A stretch of DNA of 41,363 nt from a virus, in IMG/VR virus record IMGVR_UViG_3300009163_000072, positions 1 through 41,363 of that record, one strand, 5' to 3'. Made by a program: the position numbers and the translations under genes. A model generated the notes under the pieces. The model was not told the DNA's origin and searched no databases. It was given only the letters and a program-made list of their open reading frames with translations. The stretch's first letter is position 1, and each line of letters starts with the position of its first letter. This document shows, piece after piece, positions 36,690 through 41,363 of this stretch.

Positions 36690-36733
36690 TGAGTCTTAAT
36701 GAGACGAAACACGGGTTCGCCCGTGTCTTAACT
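36680..36733 (+). ncRNA. Hammerhead ribozyme 2 (type I), core includes a stop codon
   Basis: Stem I AGTTAA/TTAACT (36680-36685, 36728-36733), core CTGATGA (36686-36692), stem II GTCT-TAATG-AGAC (36693-36705), GAAA (36706-36709), stem III CACGGG-TTCG-CCCGTG (36710-36725), TC. Cleavage is predicted after C36727. The stop UGA of the upstream gene is bases 2-4 of the core, and stem I overlaps the last codons. The next ATG is 24 nt past the cut. Confidence 0.92.
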
Positions 36734-36751
36734 AATAAATATTTTAAACAC

Positions 36752-37117
36752 ATGGAAAACATGAACGTATTTCAATTGAACATCGGGTTAAACAATAACC
36801 CTTACTCTTTCGAACTAATTACACGGGCCTTGGTTGCCGCATTCGAGGGTGAAATAGTCGCTACACGAGAAGACCTCGGGGAGTACATTACTTCGACAGA
36901 ACCGACCTTGGTAGCTAAGATTATAACCCAAATGGACGAGGAGAGTGCCAGAATTTTAACAGGAGCCATGTGCCTTAAGTTCACACAGGGGTGTATTGGA
37001 ATGAAGTTCAACGAGGAGGGAAAGCTAGTGTACAACCCCGACTTCAAAGGGGAGCAGTACATGTTCAACCCTACGTACTTCATAGAGTTCGATGCTCGAC
37101 TAGAGTCTATATTGTAA
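36752..37117 (+). CDS. Acidic small protein, 121 aa
   Basis: The start is placed at 36752 (MENMNVFQLNIGLNNNPYSF). A longer frame from 36689 would translate the whole ribozyme and is rejected; the ATG at 36752 follows the AAACAC leader usual here. Contents: ELITRALVAAFEGEIVATRE, TSTEPTLVAKIITQMDEESA and a C-terminal FNPTYFIEFDARLESIL. Its stop is 2 nt before stem I of hammerhead 3. Acidic; no recognised family. Confidence 0.65.
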   Translation: MENMNVFQLNIGLNNNPYSFELITRALVAAFEGEIVATREDLGEYITSTEPTLVAKIITQMDEESARILTGAMCLKFTQGCIGMKFNEEGKLVYNPDFKGEQYMFNPTYFIEFDARLESIL

Positions 37118-37119
37118 CA

Positions 37120-37177
37120 GGTTAACTGATGAGGGTTCAATACCCGAAACACAGGACTTCGGTCTTGTGTCTTAACC
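37120..37177 (+). ncRNA. Hammerhead ribozyme 3 (type I)
   Basis: Stem I GGTTAA/TTAACC (37120-37125, 37172-37177), core CTGATGA (37126-37132), stem II GGGT-TCAAT-ACCC (37133-37145), GAAA (37146-37149), stem III CACAGGAC-TTCG-GTCTTGTG with one G-U pair (37150-37169), TC. Cleavage is predicted after C37171. It starts 2 nt after a stop codon, and the next ATG (37192) is 20 nt past the cut. Confidence 0.92.
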
Positions 37178-37191
37178 AAATCTAATAACAC

Positions 37192-37473
37192 ATGGAACGT
37201 ATTACTAAATTACAGAAACAGATTGCCGATGCACACATTAAGGCAAATCGAGAGGGTTCATTCACTAATCCCGTGGTAAATTCAAAAGAGGAATTGTACA
37301 TGGCTCTTCGCAACGGGGAAACATTCGAACACGTGTACGATGAAATTGCTTTCCGTTACGCCTCGGTGACTAGCTTAATGATGGCGAGTGTTTTAGGCCA
37401 TGATAGTAAGGCTTACACACAGGCTGTGTACAAAGGATTCAAAAATGTACTTAATTCAATCGATGTAAAATGA
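37192..37473 (+). CDS. Small protein, 93 aa
   Basis: Starts MERITKLQKQIADAHIKANR, then NSKEELYMALRNGETFEHVY and RYASVTSLMMASVLGHDSKA. It is helical, less acidic than its neighbours, and follows hammerhead 3. It overlaps the next gene by 4 nt. No family is recognised. Confidence 0.6.
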   Translation: MERITKLQKQIADAHIKANREGSFTNPVVNSKEELYMALRNGETFEHVYDEIAFRYASVTSLMMASVLGHDSKAYTQAVYKGFKNVLNSIDVK

Positions 37474-37679
37474 AACCGAGCTATCACAACATGAAATTGC
37501 CTATGCTAAAAGGGGAGGTGACCTTTCCTTGCAAGGCTAAAGTAGAACTACGTATTCAGGTATACGGAAGAGTGGTAGTGAGTGAGGTGAACTTCAGCAA
37601 TGAGGTTCACGTTATGAACTACACAAAGATGATGTACCGCCAGATGATGGACGTACTAACAATTGAGAAACTTAATTAA
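37470..37679 (+). CDS. Small basic protein, 69 aa
   Basis: Starts MKPSYHNMKLPMLKGEVTFP, beta-like strands CKAKVELRIQVYGRVVVSEV and a helical end. ATG within the previous stop (ATGA). A basic protein among acidic ones. No family is recognised. Confidence 0.55.
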   Translation: MKPSYHNMKLPMLKGEVTFPCKAKVELRIQVYGRVVVSEVNFSNEVHVMNYTKMMYRQMMDVLTIEKLN

Positions 37680-37704
37680 TAAATAATAAATAAAAAAAAA
37701 ACAA

Positions 37705-37947
37705 ATGAAAAAAGTAGGACACAATATGTTTGTAGATGGAAACAAGTTCATCTCATTCACCACTCATGTAGCAACAATTGAGGGAGACAAATTAATTGAG
37801 AACGGAAAGTACTCTGCAACAACTTCGAAACATGTTTCAAAATATGCCAAGGCAATGGGACTGGAGGTCGTGAGAAGTAAAGAGAGACCTGAGTTCGAAA
37901 TGCTATGGTCGGGGGTTGTAATCAAGTTAGATAATCTTAAAAAATAA
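37705..37947 (+). CDS. Small protein, 80 aa
   Basis: Starts MKKVGHNMFVDGNKFISFTT, with HVATIEGDKLIENGKYSATT, SKHVSKYAKAMGLEVVRSKE and a C-terminal MLWSGVVIKLDNLKK. The preceding 25 nt are A-rich, without a ribozyme. No family is recognised. Confidence 0.55.
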   Translation: MKKVGHNMFVDGNKFISFTTHVATIEGDKLIENGKYSATTSKHVSKYAKAMGLEVVRSKERPEFEMLWSGVVIKLDNLKK

Positions 37948-37954
37948 TAAACAC

Positions 37955-38419
37955 ATGGAATACACAACAAAGGACGGATTCAATTGGAAGATTGTAAGCA
38001 AGGAGAGAGCAATTTCTCTAATCAAGTTAGGCGCAGAGGTCTACAAGGTATACGAAGATGAGAGCGAGGCTCTGATTAATTCAGATGACGAGTTATGGGA
38101 TGTTGCCGGACTCATGTTCTACGCCATCGAGTGGAAGAAATCTCCGGTGGAATGGGCGAGAGTTGACACAGCTACCGGAAAGGGAATGAATGTAGGCTAT
38201 TGCGTAGGAGATGGAGAGGCTTACTTCGAGAACGAGGCTGACCTGATTAGATACCTAAGAGATAGAAATGTTGACGAGTACAAAGAGCTATCAGACGAGT
38301 TTATTCTGAACGAGGCTTACGAACTTGAAGAGTATTACTACACCGAGTGGGACGTTGAAGACAGCGACTACTACTACGAGGAACAAGCGGACGGAACACT
38401 AATTGAAATTAATAAATAA
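37955..38419 (+). CDS. Very acidic protein, 154 aa
   Basis: Starts MEYTTKDGFNWKIVSKERAI, followed by EVYKVYEDESEALINSDDEL, YCVGDGEAYFENEADLIRYL and a C-terminal EWDVEDSDYYYEEQADGTLI. Glu, Asp, Tyr and Trp make up much of it. Such composition occurs in DNA-mimic and anti-restriction proteins, but no ArdA-like family is recognised. It starts in the AATAAACACATG context. Confidence 0.55.
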   Translation: MEYTTKDGFNWKIVSKERAISLIKLGAEVYKVYEDESEALINSDDELWDVAGLMFYAIEWKKSPVEWARVDTATGKGMNVGYCVGDGEAYFENEADLIRYLRDRNVDEYKELSDEFILNEAYELEEYYYTEWDVEDSDYYYEEQADGTLIEINK

Positions 38420-38437
38420 CCTATAAAAAATAAACAC

Positions 38438-38815
38438 ATGAACACACAACAAGTAACACAGGAAGACATCTTCAAAGTAATCAATACACTTGCCACTCAG
38501 GTGCGAAATGACCTGATGGAGAGTGAGGTATTCGAAGATTCAGATACACTAGAAACGATAAAGACCATTGTCTTTCTAGCTCAACTACACAACTCTGATT
38601 GGAGTTACCCTTTTACCGAGGGAGATACTTACTACACCATCGAACATGATACAATTATCGAGTCGGTGTGGGACGAGGAGAGCAAAGAGTTATACCTGAG
38701 TGACAGCAATAAACTTTACAACCACTCAGACCAGCAGTACTTCAGCAGTCTAGACCACGCAGTACATTACTTCAGAACTAAAGGAAAATCAACCCCTAAA
38801 TTATCATTATTATGA
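38438..38815 (+). CDS. Acidic protein, 125 aa
   Basis: Starts MNTQQVTQEDIFKVINTLAT, then LMESEVFEDSDTLETIKTIV, HNSDWSYPFTEGDTYYTIEH and DQQYFSSLDHAVHYFRTKGK. Acidic, rich in Tyr, Ser and Asp. It overlaps the next gene by 4 nt. No family is recognised. Confidence 0.55.
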   Translation: MNTQQVTQEDIFKVINTLATQVRNDLMESEVFEDSDTLETIKTIVFLAQLHNSDWSYPFTEGDTYYTIEHDTIIESVWDEESKELYLSDSNKLYNHSDQQYFSSLDHAVHYFRTKGKSTPKLSLL

Positions 38816-39078
38816 ACACACGATTTAAAAACAAAGAGATTGTCGAATATACTAGTAGACCAATGTCTGAAATTACATTTAATCAGGGAGACTCTCTGAT
38901 AATTGTGGACGGAAGTAATTTAGAACTATATGAACACGATTGGAAAGGAAAGGAATTTATTTTCCATTCGTATGACGAAAAACTAAATGGGTTAATCAAT
39001 GTTATGGATTACGATTCTAATGAAGATGACAATGGATGCTACTCTTTATATTCATATCGATTTTCAAAATTAAACTAA
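38812..39078 (+). CDS. Small acidic protein, 88 aa
   Basis: Starts MNTRFKNKEIVEYTSRPMSE, with ITFNQGDSLIIVDGSNLELY, EHDWKGKEFIFHSYDEKLNG and DYDSNEDDNGCYSLYSYRFS. A beta-rich, acidic protein; no family. Its ATG overlaps the previous stop codon. Confidence 0.5.
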   Translation: MNTRFKNKEIVEYTSRPMSEITFNQGDSLIIVDGSNLELYEHDWKGKEFIFHSYDEKLNGLINVMDYDSNEDDNGCYSLYSYRFSKLN

Positions 39079-39092
39079 AAAATATTATTGCT

Positions 39093-39293
39093 ATGAACAC
39101 ACACGAAATAACAATCAACGCTGTTGAACTTGCATCTGAACTTGCATCAGCACACATTGAGCGAGTACACTATGACCGAATACAAATTTGGGAAGAGTCG
39201 GAAGAGGGGGAAAGATACACCGAGGAGGCACAAGATATCTTCAATGACCTTTACGATGAGTACTACACGCTAATCGAATCAACTAAAATCTAA
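39093..39293 (+). CDS. Small acidic protein, 66 aa (paralogue of 36141-36329)
   Basis: The start is placed at 39093 (MNTHEITINAVELASELASA), followed by HIERVHYDRIQIWEESEEGE, RYTEEAQDIFNDLYDEYYTL. It repeats the layout of the 62-aa gene at 36141-36329. It lies 14 nt after the previous stop and 4 nt before the next gene. No family is recognised. Confidence 0.6.
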   Translation: MNTHEITINAVELASELASAHIERVHYDRIQIWEESEEGERYTEEAQDIFNDLYDEYYTLIESTKI

Positions 39294-39297
39294 AGAC

Positions 39298-39525
39298 ATG
39301 AACGTACTAACCATTAAGAAACGCCCGATGCGGGAACATATCGGAGGCACTCAGGACATTGTGTTTCACACACGGGACAAGGCTCTGTCCAGATTCTTCG
39401 AAATGACAGACGAGTTAGGTTACGAGGTTGAGGTTACCTATCAGGGCAATCTTGTTACCTACGAAGCAGGAGGGAGAGGAAATGATTACAGGGTTGAACT
39501 GGAGCTAACGAGTACACACCTATGA
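39298..39525 (+). CDS. Small protein, 75 aa
   Basis: Starts MNVLTIKKRPMREHIGGTQD, then IVFHTRDKALSRFFEMTDEL and GYEVEVTYQGNLVTYEAGGR. It overlaps the next gene by 4 nt. Alpha/beta, no family recognised. Confidence 0.55.
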   Translation: MNVLTIKKRPMREHIGGTQDIVFHTRDKALSRFFEMTDELGYEVEVTYQGNLVTYEAGGRGNDYRVELELTSTHL

Positions 39526-39701
39526 ACGAGACAACATTCTTCTTCAATAAAACAGGTGAGACATACACGCTAGAGGTTCACCAAAACAGGAAGAGAGAGT
39601 ACAAGAGAGCAAATCTTGTACTATCATCTTTCTCTCAGTCCATTGCTGAGTACGAACAATGGAAACAACAACAAGAACAATTTAAAAACACAATGCCATG
39701 A
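39522..39701 (+). CDS. Small protein, 59 aa
   Basis: ATG at 39522 within the previous stop (ATGA) gives MNETTFFFNKTGETYTLEVH, QNRKREYKRANLVLSSFSQS and IAEYEQWKQQQEQFKNTMP. Beta start and a helical Gln/Glu end. No family is recognised. Confidence 0.5.
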   Translation: MNETTFFFNKTGETYTLEVHQNRKREYKRANLVLSSFSQSIAEYEQWKQQQEQFKNTMP

Positions 39702-39874
39702 TGAAAGCTAAAATTAACGGAGTAGTTCACGAAATTGAGGACTACTTAAGCGAGAATGTAGGGACACGTTCAAATCCTGAAATGTACTTACACTCAGTAA
39801 CAACTTCTGACGGAAAGAAATTCCTTGCAGAGAATAACGAGATTGAGTTCTTGACTGGAGGTGTAAATGCGTAA
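39698..39874 (+). CDS. Small acidic protein, 58 aa
   Basis: ATG at 39698 (or 39701) overlaps the previous stop and gives MMKAKINGVVHEIEDYLSEN, VGTRSNPEMYLHSVTTSDGK and a C-terminal IEFLTGGVNA. It overlaps the next small gene by 8 nt. No family. Confidence 0.5.
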   Translation: MMKAKINGVVHEIEDYLSENVGTRSNPEMYLHSVTTSDGKKFLAENNEIEFLTGGVNA

Positions 39875-40022
39875 CGAGAGAATCGCGTATGGAATTGCCG
39901 CTGTCCTGATCATCATCTTGTATATCGGAATCTCCTTGGAGTCAATGACCATAACATTAATCGGCATCGGGTTGCTCTTGAGTATACCCCTTGCCTCAGC
40001 CATTAAAAACTTATTCAATTAA
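39867..40022 (+). CDS. Two-span membrane peptide, 51 aa
   Basis: ATG at 39867 gives MRNERIAYGIAAVLIIILYI, GISLESMTITLIGIGLLLSI and PLASAIKNLFN. Two hydrophobic segments (about residues 8-23 and 29-45) are separated by SLES. It is likely to sit in the host inner membrane; a holin-like or superinfection role is possible but unsupported. Confidence 0.5.
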   Translation: MRNERIAYGIAAVLIIILYIGISLESMTITLIGIGLLLSIPLASAIKNLFN

Positions 40023-40032
40023 TAACACAAAC

Positions 40033-40440
40033 ATGAAAACACAAATCGAAAAACTAATTGTCATTGCACGTAATGTTGCGGACGCACACATGGGTTACAA
40101 CCTTCTTGGAGAAATAGTGACGCACACCTTCAACGTGAAGGTGCATCAAATGAATGCCGATAAGGAGAGGGAGTTCACTACAGTGTACTTCACATCAGGT
40201 CAGGTTGAGTTTAACATTAGATTCTCACACTACCGAGGCGTCACCGTGGAGTTCCAATATGCTACAAACATCGAAGAGGTTCTAGATACCCTCATCACCG
40301 ATGTTGAAGAGTCCCTCGTTGATTGGTTCGTAACCTATCTGGATGACATGGTTCGAATTAGAGAGGAGGCTATTGAGAAGAGAAAGCAAATGCTTATACA
40401 ATTAACAAACGAGATAAACGAAATGGAGGGCAAATCATGA
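40033..40440 (+). CDS. Acidic helical protein, 135 aa
   Basis: The start is placed at 40033 (MKTQIEKLIVIARNVADAHM). Contains FNVKVHQMNADKEREFTTVY, FSHYRGVTVEFQYATNIEEV and a long C-terminal helix (VRIREEAIEKRKQMLIQLTN). It overlaps the next gene by 4 nt. Mixed alpha/beta with a coiled end; no recognised family. Confidence 0.55.
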   Translation: MKTQIEKLIVIARNVADAHMGYNLLGEIVTHTFNVKVHQMNADKEREFTTVYFTSGQVEFNIRFSHYRGVTVEFQYATNIEEVLDTLITDVEESLVDWFVTYLDDMVRIREEAIEKRKQMLIQLTNEINEMEGKS

Positions 40441-40715
40441 AATACTTTATAAAGGACATAGCAGACCAAGTACAACTAGACGTGTACCCTTCAGGAAGAT
40501 TACTAGCCTTCGACTCAGTTCATGTAGTGGACTGCGGAAAGAAAGATATCAAGGTATACTTTCAGGGAGTAATTAACATGGATGAGGAGAACTTGGTAAT
40601 TCACACCGCATCTTACACGGATGACATGGAGGCAGATGATGATTCAGCAGAGGACTGGAACTTGTTTGATGATAGCGAGATTATCTTCTTAGAGAAACAT
40701 TTACAATACAATTAG
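40437..40715 (+). CDS. Acidic protein, 92 aa
   Basis: Starts MKYFIKDIADQVQLDVYPSG, with beta strands LLAFDSVHVVDCGKKDIKVY and an acidic C-terminus (MEADDDSAEDWNLFDDSEII). It is the last gene of the operon, 28 nt before its terminator. No family is recognised. Confidence 0.55.
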   Translation: MKYFIKDIADQVQLDVYPSGRLLAFDSVHVVDCGKKDIKVYFQGVINMDEENLVIHTASYTDDMEADDDSAEDWNLFDDSEIIFLEKHLQYN

Positions 40716-40743
40716 TTCGTGGTGTTTATTGGTTAACGAAAGA

Positions 40744-40777
40744 GGGAGTAGGCTTAATTGCTTATTCCCTTTTTTTA
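40744..40777 (+). terminator. Strong intrinsic terminator of the ribozyme operon
   Basis: GGGAGTAGGC (40744-40753) pairs with GCTTATTCCC (40760-40769) in ten bp with two G-U pairs around TTAATT, followed by TTTTTTTT. It closes the plus-strand operon that begins near 35760 and precedes a new promoter. Confidence 0.9.
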
Positions 40778-40784
40778 TTTTCAC

Positions 40785-40792
40785 TATCTTTG
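40785..40792 (+). promoter_or_regulatory. TAnnTTTG promoter after the terminator
   Basis: TATCTTTG matches TAnnTTTG, 9 nt before the ATG at 40802. The transcript would have a leader of only a few bases. No clear TTTG at the usual distance. Confidence 0.5.
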
Positions 40793-40801
40793 TAAAACAA
40801 T

Positions 40802-40969
40802 ATGTTAAACACTATTTCACTAATTAAAAAACACACCAGCACGATGAAGCAAGAAACCAATAGGAAATTAGACCTGACGTACACAAGAATCAGGGTGAGT
40901 ATTTTTTTGCACAATCTCAGAAAAAGCATGGCCTTCAGACGATCAAACCGAAAAAAATCGGGCCGATGA
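40802..40969 (+). CDS. Small basic protein, 55 aa
   Basis: ATG at 40802 gives MLNTISLIKKHTSTMKQETN, RKLDLTYTRIRVSIFLHNLR and KSMAFRRSNRKKSGR. Basic with an Arg/Lys tail and a central hydrophobic strand. It overlaps the next gene by 4 nt (ATGATGA). No family is recognised. Confidence 0.5.
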   Translation: MLNTISLIKKHTSTMKQETNRKLDLTYTRIRVSIFLHNLRKSMAFRRSNRKKSGR

Positions 40970-41292
40970 TGATAGTAAGAGATGATAATGCTAAGGGGGG
41001 CGTGGAAGAAAATAAGAACGGTCAACAAGAGATACCTAAGCACGTTTTAGACTATCTTATTTCGTCCTGTAGGTCTCATGCAGATGTAATAAACATGTAC
41101 TATATATGCAAGAAGAAAAACCTTTCAACGCGATATATGAATGATCTTGTGGGCCGGAAAAAACCTCTCAAGAATAGGGAGAAGATTGAAGTATTACTAC
41201 AGGGGCTGATTGAATATTGTGAAGAGGTGGAAGAATTACGCTCAAAAATTGAAAAGGTAATAGATGAAATCAGTACACAAAAAGAGGGCTAA
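40966..41292 (+). CDS. Unknown 108-aa protein, possible HTH
   Basis: Starts MMIVRDDNAKGGVEENKNGQ, with HVLDYLISSCRSHADVINMY, YICKKKNLSTRYMNDLVGRK and a helical end (QGLIEYCEEVEELRSKIEKV). The segment KKNLSTRYMNDLVGRKKPLK could be a small helix-turn-helix, as in some regulators. It overlaps the last gene by 29 nt. No firm family is recognised. Confidence 0.5.
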   Translation: MMIVRDDNAKGGVEENKNGQQEIPKHVLDYLISSCRSHADVINMYYICKKKNLSTRYMNDLVGRKKPLKNREKIEVLLQGLIEYCEEVEELRSKIEKVIDEISTQKEG

Positions 41293-41363
41293 TTGGTTCC
41301 TATACTTTGCCGAGAGGAATATAAATCCTCGCAAGGCCCTCTTGGTATTCCGGCCAGATTATG
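41264..41363 (+). CDS. Partial gene running off the right edge
   Basis: ATG at 41264 opens MKSVHKKRANWFLYFAERNI, NPRKALLVFRPDY and continues to the end of the window. It overlaps the previous gene by 29 nt. Basic and aromatic start; no family can be told from 33 residues. Confidence 0.4.
   Translation, partial: MKSVHKKRANWFLYFAERNINPRKALLVFRPDY

Noticed and set aside
36689-36751. N-terminal extension of the 121-aa gene from an ATG at 36689
   Set aside because: It would translate hammerhead 2 in full; the ATG at 36752 follows the usual leader and lies after the predicted cut.

Overview
The window looks like part of the genome of a tailed phage (podovirus-like, probably strictly lytic) that infects a member of the Bacteroidota. 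The host call rests on promoters of the Bacteroidota type, a TAnnTTTG element with a TTTG about 19-21 nt upstream, found in front of many genes on both strands. It is supported by A-rich, mostly non-Shine-Dalgarno start contexts, AT-rich DNA, a DUF3127-like single-strand-binding protein and a general gene order that recalls crAss-like phages. No integrase, CRISPR array, rRNA or complete tRNA is seen. The window opens and closes inside genes, so the genome extends on both sides.

Layout. Positions 1-20215 are a minus-strand virion assembly block. In transcription order it holds a GroES-like or unknown protein, a possible small terminase, the large terminase, the portal, a scaffold-like protein, the major capsid protein, an unknown virion protein, a long fibre-like protein with a cysteine-rich insert, three short connector/ring-like proteins, a 1517-aa muzzle/stabilisation-like protein and two helical ejection/cargo-type proteins. 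Two intrinsic terminators follow the capsid gene and the next gene. Positions 20216-22410 hold a candidate small RNA, a metallophosphoesterase, a short protein and the DUF3127-like protein. The divergent promoters near 22403-22520 separate this from the plus-strand half.

Positions 22488-28562 are the replication module: a leader RNA with a possible attenuator, a T5orf172/GIY-YIG-like protein, a winged-helix replication protein, a T7-type primase-helicase, a DnaA domain IV-like protein, a MazG-like protein and a PD-(D/E)XK-like nuclease. Positions 28559-34781 hold many small accessory genes, including a GIY-YIG plus XRE fusion under an unusual repeat-rich operator, two lysine-rich proteins, a small XRE regulator and an internally deleted PAPS-reductase-like gene. 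About 34.85-35.76 kb is strand-asymmetric DNA with no convincing intact gene.

The most striking part is the plus-strand operon from about 35.76 to 40.78 kb, which encodes roughly 20 small, mostly acidic proteins. Its leader has a boxB/boxA-like antitermination signal and a 61-nt tRNA-like element with acceptor and T arms but no D or anticodon arm. Three complete type I hammerhead ribozymes then lie between consecutive cistrons (36330-36381, 36680-36733, 37120-37177). Each has the full catalytic core, UUCG-capped stem III and stems that covary between copies. Each is predicted to cut the polycistronic RNA 20-24 nt before the next start codon, and the tRNA-like element ends at the same distance from its start codon. 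I read this as an RNA-processing system that divides one transcript into cistrons. Cleavage has not been shown and is inferred from sequence.
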